From a virus: a stretch of DNA of 41,119 bases. This document shows positions 16,458 to 24,354 of this stretch, in pieces. Made by a program: the position numbers and the translations under genes. Location: positions 1 to 41,119 of IMG/VR virus record IMGVR_UViG_3300043410_001642. One strand, 5' to 3'. Every line of letters begins with the position of its first letter. The first letter of the stretch is position 1. The notes beneath the pieces are model-generated. The model was not told where the DNA came from. It did no database searches and saw only the letters and a list, made by a program, of their open reading frames with translations.

Positions 16458-17687
16458 ATGTATTTAGATTATTTCGACAAATTTAAGGGAATGACTCCCT
16501 ATCTCCATATCGGTAAAGAAGAATGGACTTATATAAAAAGCACATTTGATATAAATGATGTTAAGGAAACATTAGCTGATATTCTAATGGAGTATCCTAT
16601 TCCTTATGCTGATATTAAAGAATCAGAAGCATTGGATGCATATAAGAGATTAAAAGGAACATGGTGGGCTGATATCCTTAAAGAAGGAGAATGGTTTCCG
16701 AGAAAAGCATCAGAAAGTAATTACCCTTTAACATTCAGAGGTAAACAACAATACTTCAGTAGAAATAATGTTGGTAATGAAGCATCTAATTTTTTTCAAC
16801 AAGCAAATCGTTGGAGTGTAGACGGAACAGTTTCTCCTGGGCCAAAAAGAACTTGGGAAACGAGAGAGTTTATGATTTCACTTATGGGTGGGTTATATAC
16901 TCTTAAGTTTGATGAAATTGATAGAAACTCATTGAGAACTTGTTTAGGGTTGAGAAAATACATTTGTGCACAATTTAAACCAAATGTGGCAAAAGCGTTA
17001 TATGATTATTTAAAAGTTGAAAATGTATTAGATTTTTCAGCAGGTTGGGGAGATAGAGTAGCAGGATTTTATGCAAGTGAATATGGAAAACATTATGTGG
17101 GGATTGACCCGAGAAAAGAAAATCATCCGATATACAACCAACAGGCTGAATGGTATGAAAAACATCGCACATTCTTTGAGGTTGATAAGAAAGCAGAATT
17201 CCATTGTTCTCCTGCGGAAGACTTTGATTTCACTCCATTCGAAAATCACTTTGATATTGTTTTCACATCACCCCCGTATTTCAATGTGGAGAGATATTCT
17301 TACGATGATACTCAAAGCTGGGTTAGGTATAAATCCATAGATGCTTGGAATGAAATGTTTTTACATAAAGTAATTCATAACCTATGGCCAACGATACGCA
17401 AAGGGGGTTATTTGGCAGTTAATATTGCGGATGTATATGCTAAATCAAATGATAGAGAAAAGGGATATGTGGAGATTACAAACCCAATGAATGATTATAT
17501 CAAAACATTAGGTGCTGAATATGAAGGATGTTTGGGCATGGAAATGGCCAAAAGACCTGGTTCTGCAGGAGCAGGTGCAATCATTGAAGGTGATGAAGGA
17601 AGATATACCGAAGAAGCAATTGCAAAAGCGGAAGAAGCAAAAGGTAAAAGATTTTGTGAACCAATTTGGATATGGAAAAAGCTATAA
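16458..17687 (+). CDS. TSPPY-type DNA methyltransferase (copy 2)
   Basis: A 409-residue paralogue of the methyltransferase at 5696. The SAM-binding segment DFSAGWGDRVAGF is followed by YVGIDPRKE. The catalytic motif is FTSPPYFNVE with YSYDDTQSW behind it, the signature of cytosine-N4 or adenine-N6 methyltransferases. It has about 60 more residues than copy 1, mostly a longer C-terminal region ending in a charged helix and CEPIWIWKKL. The N-terminal 190 residues are unrecognised and differ from copy 1, which suggests a different target. It is directly downstream of the PLP-fold gene and overlaps the SGNH gene by 16 bases. Confidence 0.75.
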   Translation: MYLDYFDKFKGMTPYLHIGKEEWTYIKSTFDINDVKETLADILMEYPIPYADIKESEALDAYKRLKGTWWADILKEGEWFPRKASESNYPLTFRGKQQYFSRNNVGNEASNFFQQANRWSVDGTVSPGPKRTWETREFMISLMGGLYTLKFDEIDRNSLRTCLGLRKYICAQFKPNVAKALYDYLKVENVLDFSAGWGDRVAGFYASEYGKHYVGIDPRKENHPIYNQQAEWYEKHRTFFEVDKKAEFHCSPAEDFDFTPFENHFDIVFTSPPYFNVERYSYDDTQSWVRYKSIDAWNEMFLHKVIHNLWPTIRKGGYLAVNIADVYAKSNDREKGYVEITNPMNDYIKTLGAEYEGCLGMEMAKRPGSAGAGAIIEGDEGRYTEEAIAKAEEAKGKRFCEPIWIWKKL

Positions 17688-18580
17688 AAAAAGTAATACT
17701 ATGGGGGTGTTCAATCGGATATGGGTTGAACGCTGATAAAGATAAAATATTTGGGCAACGAATAGCCGATTGGCTAGAAGTTCCTTTTGAAAATATATCC
17801 ATATCAGGAGCAGGAAACATTGTAGGAGCAAATGTGATATTGAATAAACCAATTGATTTTTTCAAAGATAGTTTAGTTTTATTTCAAACTACATACTTTG
17901 AAAGACAGATTGATAAGGATATGATACCAAATCCGTTCTTTGATAATCGTTTCTATAAAGAAGTATTTACAAATACATTTCAAATAGACGAATTTGAAAA
18001 GGAATATAAAACAAAAGCCGATATTTTACGAATAGATGATTGGGTTGGTTATTGGACTGATTACAAACCATTTTATGATAGAAAGTATTGGAACTATAAA
18101 CAAGATTTTGACCATAACAAATGGGTATCATATTTAAGAGAATTGTTCAAACAAAACTCTTATCATTTATATTTGGTTCATCAATGGTTTAAGAAAAATA
18201 ATATACAACATTTATTCTTTGATATTCCTGTTCCAATGATGGGATATAAATTAAAATATAGAGATTACCAATTATCGGATTGTGAATTTTATTCAAAAGC
18301 AACAATTAGATTTTTGACAGAAAGAAGTGATGAAAAAAATTCATTTTATGATAAATTCAAAGATGAAGATTTCTTTTTCATAGATGAAATAGATGAAAAG
18401 AATAAAGTTTCAGATATTCTTATAGAACCAATTTATAGCGGAACTGATACAACAATATGGAAAGAATTCCTATTGCCGGATAGACCATATGGAACACCGG
18501 ATAATTCACATCCAAATGAAGAGGGTCATAGAAAAGTATTTGAGATATTACAACAAAATATAAAACAAAAAATAAATTAA
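17672..18580 (+). CDS. SGNH-like hydrolase (copy 2)
   Basis: 302 residues from ATG 17672; the in-frame TTG at 17666 is less likely. GCSIGYG near the N-terminus is a variant of the GDS block with serine retained. SISGAGN gives the second block. Near the C-terminus DNSHPNEEGH supplies the catalytic D-x-x-H pair in its usual context. This is therefore a better candidate for an active esterase or deacetylase than the gene at 2291. It overlaps the upstream methyltransferase by 16 bases. The substrate is not evident. Confidence 0.68.
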   Translation: MEKAIKKVILWGCSIGYGLNADKDKIFGQRIADWLEVPFENISISGAGNIVGANVILNKPIDFFKDSLVLFQTTYFERQIDKDMIPNPFFDNRFYKEVFTNTFQIDEFEKEYKTKADILRIDDWVGYWTDYKPFYDRKYWNYKQDFDHNKWVSYLRELFKQNSYHLYLVHQWFKKNNIQHLFFDIPVPMMGYKLKYRDYQLSDCEFYSKATIRFLTERSDEKNSFYDKFKDEDFFFIDEIDEKNKVSDILIEPIYSGTDTTIWKEFLLPDRPYGTPDNSHPNEEGHRKVFEILQQNIKQKIN

Positions 18581-18585
18581 AAGTT

Positions 18586-18927
18586 ATGGCACAAATTTTA
18601 GGAAACCAACAACAACCTCAACAACCAAAATTAGATTGGTCACAGGCACAAGATTTTACTTGTTCTCATTGTGGGAGTGAATATTTCATTAATGCAGTTA
18701 TGGTAAAGAAATTTTCAAAGTTCGTTACCGGAACATCTAATGATGCGGTAATTCCAGTTGATATTTTATTATGTGGAAATTGTGGTAAACCAGTAGATGA
18801 ATTAATTCCACATCAATTAAGAAAGAAGCCTGAAGAGCAACCACAAACTGAAACAACTTTACAAACTGAAGCTCCACAAACTGAAGGAGGAGATGTTCAG
18901 AAATCTTCATTGACATTAGACCTATAA
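18586..18927 (+). CDS. Zinc-ribbon protein of unknown function
   Basis: 113 residues with two C-x2-C pairs (CSHC and CGNC) about 40 residues apart, the pattern of a zinc ribbon. Between them is KKFSKFVTGTSNDAVIPVD, a stretch I associate with a small protein found in other T4-like phages. The last 40 residues are a Q/T/E-rich disordered tail ending in SSLTLDL, a hydrophobic end that could be a clamp-binding peptide. A role in transcription, as a small co-activator, is a guess from the ribbon and the tail. Confidence 0.62.
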   Translation: MAQILGNQQQPQQPKLDWSQAQDFTCSHCGSEYFINAVMVKKFSKFVTGTSNDAVIPVDILLCGNCGKPVDELIPHQLRKKPEEQPQTETTLQTEAPQTEGGDVQKSSLTLDL

Positions 18928-18938
18928 ATTATTGGAAT

Positions 18939-19511
18939 ATGAAAGTAATGTTTGTTTGTGCGTTAAAAGAGGAATCGGAAGGATATGATACATTATTTGA
19001 TTTCCCAATAGTTCACACAGGTGTTGGTAAGATAAATGCAGGATATAAAACCGCTTTGGGTATTATTCAACATAAACCCGATTTAGTATGTAACTTTGGA
19101 AGTTGTGGTAGTTTCACAATGGAAAAGGGTATGTTATTAAAGGTTAAAGATGTATATAATGGGGATATGGATGCGGAGCCGTTAGTTCCGTATTCTATCA
19201 CTCCGTTTGATACCGATGGTGATTACTTAACCATTGAGAATGAAGGAGTTAGCTGCTTTACGACGGAAACCTTTATTAGTAAGGAAAAGGTTCAAAATTT
19301 CTCCCCTAAAAAGTTGGAATTATTAAATAAATGTAGTATATTTGAAATGGAATTATACTCAATAACAAGAGTTTGTAAAGAGTTTAAGATACCTATTGTT
19401 TCTTACAAATGGGTTTCAGATGATGGTAACTTAAACGATTGGCAAGATAATTGTAAAATAGGGTATAGTAAATTTAAATTAGAATTCTATAACAATTATA
19501 TCGCATCTTAA
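18939..19511 (+). CDS. Nucleoside phosphorylase / MTA-SAH nucleosidase-like protein
   Basis: 190 residues of the PNP/UDP phosphorylase fold. It shows ALKEE near the N-terminus, HTGVGKINAGY, the NFGSCGS turn, and the E-M-E segment FEMELYSITRVCK that binds the ribose. An Asp in SDDG could serve as the base-protonating residue. It is somewhat shorter than MTA/SAH nucleosidases (about 230). Such an enzyme would remove S-adenosylhomocysteine made by the phage's own methyltransferases, or salvage bases. It shares one base with the gp62-like gene. A full promoter motif lies inside at 19313-19344. Confidence 0.72.
   Translation: MKVMFVCALKEESEGYDTLFDFPIVHTGVGKINAGYKTALGIIQHKPDLVCNFGSCGSFTMEKGMLLKVKDVYNGDMDAEPLVPYSITPFDTDGDYLTIENEGVSCFTTETFISKEKVQNFSPKKLELLNKCSIFEMELYSITRVCKEFKIPIVSYKWVSDDGNLNDWQDNCKIGYSKFKLEFYNNYIAS
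19313..19344 (+). promoter_or_regulatory. Promoter motif inside the nucleosidase gene
   Basis: GTTG (19313-19316, in GTTGGAATT), exactly 20 bases, then TATATTTG (19337-19344) reproduces the intergenic promoters. An in-frame ATG begins at 19347, two bases after the -7 box. It could drive the gp62-like and nuclease genes, or make a leaderless mRNA for the last 55 residues. Confidence 0.5.
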
Positions 19512-19975
19512 TGGCTAAGACACTATTTGATCACTTAAACGCAATTACGAAAGACCAAGATCCTAAGTATTTTGATAAGTTATCAGAAGAAGATAAAAAG
19601 ACTTGGAGTAATTATATGGTTCATAGGTTTTTATCTATGGATTATGATTTCGTAGAAGCTATTGCAGATTTACAACCATTGACACAAACAATGGAGCCTA
19701 AATTGTTTTATCTTTTATTGTTAGGAGTTATTCCTCCTGGCAAAAGATACTTACGATATGTAAAGGGTAAATCAGAAGAAACTACAAATGAAAAATTAGT
19801 AGAACTATTACAAATAGAATATAATTGTTCTAAGAATACTGCAATAGATTACTATAATATTCTGAATGCTATAAAAGAAGGTCCAGAATATTTTGAATAC
19901 CTTAAAGGAAAATATGGAGAGGTAGAAAAAGAAAAAGGTAAAAAAAGTTCTAAACCAAAAACAAAAAAGAAATAA
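19511..19975 (+). CDS. 62: Clamp loader small subunit (gp62-like)
   Basis: 154 residues resembling T4 gp62 in order and wording: a helical start, a segment around YDFVEAIADLQPLTQTMEPK, then LLGVIPPGKRYLRYVKG (gp62 has a similar VPRGKRYGKW stretch), a helix like LVELLQIEYNCS, and NTAIDYYNIL (compare NDAINYKSIL in gp62). The C-terminus is a lysine-rich tail not present in T4. It would be the single non-ATPase subunit in a 4:1 loader with the gp44-like protein. It is shorter than T4 gp62 (187) and starts at the overlapping ATG 19511. Confidence 0.75.
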   Translation: MAKTLFDHLNAITKDQDPKYFDKLSEEDKKTWSNYMVHRFLSMDYDFVEAIADLQPLTQTMEPKLFYLLLLGVIPPGKRYLRYVKGKSEETTNEKLVELLQIEYNCSKNTAIDYYNILNAIKEGPEYFEYLKGKYGEVEKEKGKKSSKPKTKKK

Positions 19976-20835
19976 TGGCAAGAGTATCATTTTCACAATA
20001 TTCAATGTGGAATTCTTGCCCTCAACAATATAAGTTATCTTATATAGATGGGTTATCAATTTCAAATGCGAATATTCATTTAATTTTCGGAACTGCGATG
20101 CACGAAACATTACAAAAGTTTTTAGATGTAATGTATAATGCTACTAAATCCTCTGCAATGGCAATGGATTTGGATATGTTGTTAAAGGATAGATTAGTTG
20201 AAAACTTTAATAAGGAGAGAGAGAAATTAGGAGAAAATGAATTTCCTTGCACTAAAGAAGAGTTGGAAGAATTCTTTGGGGATGGTAGAAAAATATTACA
20301 ATACTTTAAAAGTAAGTTAGTATTATTCTTCTCTAAAAAAGGTTATGAGTTAGTTGCAATAGAATTACCATTGAATATGCAGATTAAAGATAATGTGCAT
20401 TTTATTGGATTTGTGGATATCATAATCAAAGAGATTGCAACTAAGAAAATAACAATCATTGACTTTAAAACATCAACAGCTGGATGGAGTAAATATCAGA
20501 AATCAGACCCTATTAAAAACGCACAAATTCTTTTATATAAGAAGTTCTATGCGGAAAAATATAAGATTGATGAAGATAAAGTAAATGTAGAATTTCATAT
20601 TCTTAAGAGAAAGGTTAAAGAAGATGCTGATTATCCTATTCCTCGTATTTCTAAGCATGTACCAGCAAGTGGTAAACCATCTATTAACAAAGCATGGAAA
20701 GGATTTATGGAATTCGTAGATAGTGTGTTTGATGTGGATGGAAAATATAAAGAAATAGATTACCCTGCAAAGAAAGGAAAGCAGTGTGATTGGTGTGAAT
20801 TTAAAGAAAGAAAACTTTGTTCAGTATGGAGTTAA
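19975..20835 (+). CDS. PD-(D/E)XK nuclease with Fe-S cysteines (Cas4/RecB-like)
   Basis: 286 residues. GTAMHE (motif with the catalytic histidine), FVDIIIKE (metal-binding Asp) and IIDFKTS (D163-x-K165) form the RecB-family active site. A conserved Q near KNAQILLY completes it. C15 (NSCPQQY) together with C271, C274 and C282 at the C-terminus (C-x2-C-x7-C) gives four cysteines placed as in AddB/Cas4-type Fe-S nucleases. It is most likely a 5'-3' or end-processing exonuclease for recombination. It starts one base before the end of the gp62-like gene. A CRISPR Cas4 role is not supported because no array or other cas gene is present. Confidence 0.82.
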   Translation: MARVSFSQYSMWNSCPQQYKLSYIDGLSISNANIHLIFGTAMHETLQKFLDVMYNATKSSAMAMDLDMLLKDRLVENFNKEREKLGENEFPCTKEELEEFFGDGRKILQYFKSKLVLFFSKKGYELVAIELPLNMQIKDNVHFIGFVDIIIKEIATKKITIIDFKTSTAGWSKYQKSDPIKNAQILLYKKFYAEKYKIDEDKVNVEFHILKRKVKEDADYPIPRISKHVPASGKPSINKAWKGFMEFVDSVFDVDGKYKEIDYPAKKGKQCDWCEFKERKLCSVWS

Positions 20836-21164
20836 TAAAAGGGATACTATGGGGAATAGCGGGGCAGATATCATCCTTTATGCAACTTCAGGGTAGTATA
20901 AAATTCGGATGGTTTGATAAGTATCCTATTATTATCATAATGAGTGCAATGCCAGGAATGTGGTTTTATTTAAAATCAGTAAATCATTTGGTTAATGCAT
21001 TTGGAGGAGCATTATGGCCTTCTCGTTTAATTGGGTTTGGTATTGGAATAATGGTATTTGTTACAATGAGTATCATTATGTTTAAAGAACCTATTACCCT
21101 AAAAACCTTAATTTGTTTAATATTAGCAGCCAGTATATTAGGAGTTCAAATATTTTGGAAATAA
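20826..21164 (+). CDS. Small multi-helix membrane protein (DMT/SMR-like)
   Basis: 112 residues from ATG 20826, overlapping the nuclease gene by 10 bases; the in-frame TTG at 20817 is unlikely. Four hydrophobic stretches can be seen, ending in LICLILAASILGVQIFWK. The pattern of a glycine-rich first helix, a conserved proline and a terminal helix resembles half of an EamA or small multidrug transporter. No catalytic motif exists. Function in infection is unknown. Confidence 0.58.
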   Translation: MELIKGILWGIAGQISSFMQLQGSIKFGWFDKYPIIIIMSAMPGMWFYLKSVNHLVNAFGGALWPSRLIGFGIGIMVFVTMSIIMFKEPITLKTLICLILAASILGVQIFWK

Positions 21165-21165
21165 T

Positions 21166-21205
21166 TATCGTTTTCTAAAAAATAAATATATATATTTATA
21201 TATAC
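21166..21205 (+). promoter_or_regulatory. AT-rich promoter-like element, second class
   Basis: TTATCGTTTTCTA (21166-21178) and TATTTATATATAC (21193-21205) occur in the 55-base gap before the ribbon-helix-helix gene. The first part recurs before the HNH-like gene (TTATCGTTTTTTA at 40420). The second recurs before the genes at 32990 and 36526. It differs from the TTTG-N20-TATATTTG promoters and may be a middle or late class. Confidence 0.4.
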
Positions 21206-21219
21206 AAATAGAAAATGAT

Positions 21220-21411
21220 ATGGATGTTAAATTAACAAGTGTGAAAATCTTAAAAGATTTATATACACAATTCAAAAGGGTTACAATAGATGACAAAATG
21301 AGTTTACAAAAATTAGTAAATCGTTCTTTAACTCTATATGTAGAAGACCCTAACTTCAAAGAAAAAATTGATTCATTTGCAGAACTACAAATTTCAGGTT
21401 CTCAATTTTAA
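21220..21411 (+). CDS. Ribbon-helix-helix DNA-binding protein
   Basis: 63 residues with the Arc/CopG-like layout: a short strand DVKLTSVKI, then helix KDLYTQFKRVTI, then a second helix beginning MSLQKLVNRSLTLYV. These form a dimeric DNA-binding fold. The remaining 17 residues are a small tail. It is the first gene of the block containing the glycan island and has its own AT-rich upstream element, so it may regulate that block or repress itself. A toxin-antitoxin antitoxin is the alternative, but no toxin partner follows. Confidence 0.7.
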   Translation: MDVKLTSVKILKDLYTQFKRVTIDDKMSLQKLVNRSLTLYVEDPNFKEKIDSFAELQISGSQF

Positions 21412-21418
21412 TTAAGTT

Positions 21419-22807
21419 ATGAGTAATAAGAAAAAAACAATCTTACTTTTATCGGATGATTTAAGAATGCATAGTGGTATTGCTACTATGTCAAAAGAAA
21501 TAGTTTTAGGAACGCTTGATAAATACAATTGGATTCAAGTGGGAGCAGCAGTTCAACATCCTGAAGCTGGAAAAATAATTGATGTATCGGAAGATGCGAG
21601 AAAAGTAAGCGGGGTAGAAGATGGTAGTGTAATAATTTATCCTTACAATGGATATGGAGATGCTGATTTAATTAGAACATTGTTGAATAAACATGAAATT
21701 GATGCAATCCTACACTTTACTGACCCTAGATATTGGATTTGGTTATATGATATCGAACATGAAATCAGACAAACTACTCCGATATTCTTCTATCACATTT
21801 GGGACGATTTACCAGACCCTTGGTATAATAGAGATTACTATGAAAGTTGTGATTGGATTGGTTGTATTTCTAAACAAACTTATGGTATTACCAAAAGAGT
21901 TGGCCAATTGGATAACAACAAAACATGGCAACCTAGAGAGGATTGGCAAGTAAGTTATGTTCCTCATGGTGTATCTGATTTATACAAACCATTGGATACG
22001 ATTAATTTAGATTTGAAACAAAAATTATTTGGTTCAAACAATTATGAATATATCTTATTCTGGTCTAATAGAAATATCAGAAGAAAACAACCTGCTGATG
22101 TAATATGGGCTTTTCAAAAATTCATTGATGGATTGCCAGAAGAAAAGAAAAAGAAAGTAATGTTGTTAATGCACACTCAACCCGTAGATGAAAATGGAAC
22201 GGATTTGATTGCAGTAGCAGGTAGAATAGCACCTAATGCGGAGATAAAATTCTCTACTAATAAATTATCAACCGAACAATTGAATGAGTTGATGAGTTTG
22301 TGTGATGTATCGGTTAATATTTCAGGTAACGAAGGATTTGGTTTAACAACTGCCGAAGGAATTATGGCAGGTATGCCTTCTATACTTTTAGTAACCGGTG
22401 GATTGCAAGACCAATGTGGATTCAAATTAAATGGAAAATATTTAACTGCTGAAGATTATGTTAAGATTGGTTCTTTGCATGATTGGAGAGAATGGGAAGG
22501 AAAAGTAGAACATGGTGAATGGGTTAAACCTTTATGGGCAAAAGCTCAATCAATGAATGGTTCAGTTCCTACTCCATATATTATTGATGATAAAGTGGAT
22601 GTGGTTGAATTAGCAGAAGCTATGAGATATTGGTATGATATCCCAAAAGAAAAAAGAAAAGAAATGGGTTTAAAAGGTAGAGAATATTTCTTATCAGAAA
22701 ACGGATTCTATGCAAAAAGAATGTGTGATACAATGGCAGAAGGAATGGAAACTGCATTTAAAAATTGGAAACCTAAAGAAAGATTTGACGTATATAAAAT
22801 TAAATAA
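21419..22807 (+). CDS. GT4-family glycosyltransferase
   Basis: A 462-residue GT-B glycosyltransferase. The N-terminal Rossmann domain has LLLSDDLRMHSGIATMSKEI, an S-G-I-A motif like that of phage and capsule GT4 enzymes. The C-terminal domain has FWSNRNIRRKQP and the donor-binding NEGFGLTTAEG with the E-x7-E spacing, followed by the nucleotide-contacting GMPSILL. It retains a sugar-nucleotide-dependent retaining transferase signature. It opens an island of sugar genes, and MazG follows after 2 bases. The acceptor is unknown. Confidence 0.85.
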   Translation: MSNKKKTILLLSDDLRMHSGIATMSKEIVLGTLDKYNWIQVGAAVQHPEAGKIIDVSEDARKVSGVEDGSVIIYPYNGYGDADLIRTLLNKHEIDAILHFTDPRYWIWLYDIEHEIRQTTPIFFYHIWDDLPDPWYNRDYYESCDWIGCISKQTYGITKRVGQLDNNKTWQPREDWQVSYVPHGVSDLYKPLDTINLDLKQKLFGSNNYEYILFWSNRNIRRKQPADVIWAFQKFIDGLPEEKKKKVMLLMHTQPVDENGTDLIAVAGRIAPNAEIKFSTNKLSTEQLNELMSLCDVSVNISGNEGFGLTTAEGIMAGMPSILLVTGGLQDQCGFKLNGKYLTAEDYVKIGSLHDWREWEGKVEHGEWVKPLWAKAQSMNGSVPTPYIIDDKVDVVELAEAMRYWYDIPKEKRKEMGLKGREYFLSENGFYAKRMCDTMAEGMETAFKNWKPKERFDVYKIK

Positions 22808-22809
22808 TT

Positions 22810-23109
22810 ATGAGTTTTGATGAATTAATTGAAAATGTATCAGGATGGGCAGCTGATAAAGATATTTTAAAAAAAGAAAATGCCCCTAAACAATTATTAA
22901 AGGTTTTAGAAGAAGTAGGTGAAACTGCGGGAGCATTATTAAAATCTAAAGATGAAGAAATTAAAGATGGTATTGGTGATTCATTTGTAACACTTATCAT
23001 TTTGGCTAAACAATTAGGTTTAGAACCTGCGGATTGTTTAGAAGCAGCATGGAATGAAATTAAAGATAGAACAGGTAAGACTGTTAATGGTGTATTTGTA
23101 AAAAACTAA
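22810..23109 (+). CDS. mazG: MazG-like nucleotide pyrophosphohydrolase
   Basis: A 99-residue all-helical protein with the EEVGE metal-binding segment and a later GIGDSFVTL (E-x-x-D type) segment, as in MazG and phosphoribosyl-ATP pyrophosphohydrolase families. It would hydrolyse a (d)NTP or related nucleotide to the monophosphate, and phage MazG proteins are thought to adjust host nucleotide or alarmone pools. It is inserted between two glycosyltransferases with 2-base spacing on each side. Confidence 0.82.
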   Translation: MSFDELIENVSGWAADKDILKKENAPKQLLKVLEEVGETAGALLKSKDEEIKDGIGDSFVTLIILAKQLGLEPADCLEAAWNEIKDRTGKTVNGVFVKN

Positions 23110-23111
23110 TT

Positions 23112-24347
23112 ATGAGCAAACCCTTTTTATTATATCAAGCACCTATTTCTACCAGAAGTGGTTATGGGGATCATGCTAGAGATTTGTTATTCTCATTAAG
23201 AGAATTGAACATATATGATATTAAAATAGTTTCAACTCGTTGGGGAAATACTCCAATGGATCAGTTAAATCCTGAAAATGAATTTGATAAATGGGCAATT
23301 GATAATATAGTATCTGAAATTCATCAACAACCCGATGTGTATATTCAAATGACAGTGCCAAATGAATTTAGAAAAGTTGGTAAATATAACATAGGTGTTA
23401 CTGCGGGTATCGAAACGACCGTTATCCCTAAAGATTGGGTAGATGGTTGTAATAGAATGGATTTAGTAATTGCAACATCCGAACATTCTAAGGAAGGAAT
23501 ATTAGGGACAGTATATACTGAAAAAAATAGAGAAACCCAACAAATTATTGCAGAACATAGAGTTACAACTCCGGTTGAAGTTTTATTTGAAGGAGCTGAT
23601 TACAATGAAATAAAAGGAATTGATAAATTAGATAAAGTAAAAGAAAATTTTGCATTTCTATTTGTAGGGCATTGGTTGCAAGGTGATACATATCATGATA
23701 GAAAAGATGTTGGTGGTATGATTCAAACTTTCTTATCAGCATTTGCTAAAACAAAAGGTGAAAAACCTGCATTGATTTTGAAAACATCTTCTGCTGGATT
23801 TAGTATTAGAGATAGAGAAGAAATGTTAAGAAAGATTGATAGAATTGCTTCGACTGTAAGAAGTGATGCTTCAATATATCTTTTACATGGTGATTTATCA
23901 AACGAAGATATGTGGAAATTATACAATGATGATAAAATCATAGCTATGATTTCGTTTACCCATGGTGAGGGATTTGGTAGACCTTTATTAGAGTTCAGTT
24001 TGACAGGAAAACCTGTAATTGCATCTAATTGGAGTGGACATACAGATTTCTTAACACAAAAGGGTTCAGTATTATTAGATGGTGAGTTAAAGAATGTTCA
24101 TGATTCTGCGGCAAATCAATTTTTAATGAAAGAATCTCAATGGTTTTATGTAAATTATTCTAATGCGGCTATTAAATTAACTGAAGTATTTAATAATTAT
24201 GATAAATACCTTTCTGAATCTACAAAAATGGGAAATGAAAATAAAATTAAATTTTCTCATAAAAAAATGACTGAAGAATTAGGTAAGTTGTGTAGTAAAT
24301 ACATTAAGGTTGCAAAGCATGTTGATTTAGTATTACCTGAATTTTAA
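23112..24347 (+). CDS. GT4-family glycosyltransferase
   Basis: 411 residues. STRSGYGDHARDLL at the N-terminus is a donor/acceptor loop like that of GT4 enzymes. The C-terminal domain has FVGHWLQGDTYHDRKDVGGM and HGEGFGRPLLEFSLTGKPVIAS, the E-x7-E-type donor site. It is similar in design to the gene at 21419 but not a close copy. Both are probably used in the same sugar chain. A DUF-like gene follows 7 bases after the stop. Confidence 0.83.
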   Translation: MSKPFLLYQAPISTRSGYGDHARDLLFSLRELNIYDIKIVSTRWGNTPMDQLNPENEFDKWAIDNIVSEIHQQPDVYIQMTVPNEFRKVGKYNIGVTAGIETTVIPKDWVDGCNRMDLVIATSEHSKEGILGTVYTEKNRETQQIIAEHRVTTPVEVLFEGADYNEIKGIDKLDKVKENFAFLFVGHWLQGDTYHDRKDVGGMIQTFLSAFAKTKGEKPALILKTSSAGFSIRDREEMLRKIDRIASTVRSDASIYLLHGDLSNEDMWKLYNDDKIIAMISFTHGEGFGRPLLEFSLTGKPVIASNWSGHTDFLTQKGSVLLDGELKNVHDSAANQFLMKESQWFYVNYSNAAIKLTEVFNNYDKYLSESTKMGNENKIKFSHKKMTEELGKLCSKYIKVAKHVDLVLPEF

Positions 24348-24354
24348 ATAACAA

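Noticed and set aside
19975-20835. Cas4 of a CRISPR system
   Set aside because: The motifs and Fe-S cysteines are shared by Cas4, AddB and phage nucleases, and no repeat array or other cas gene occurs in the window.
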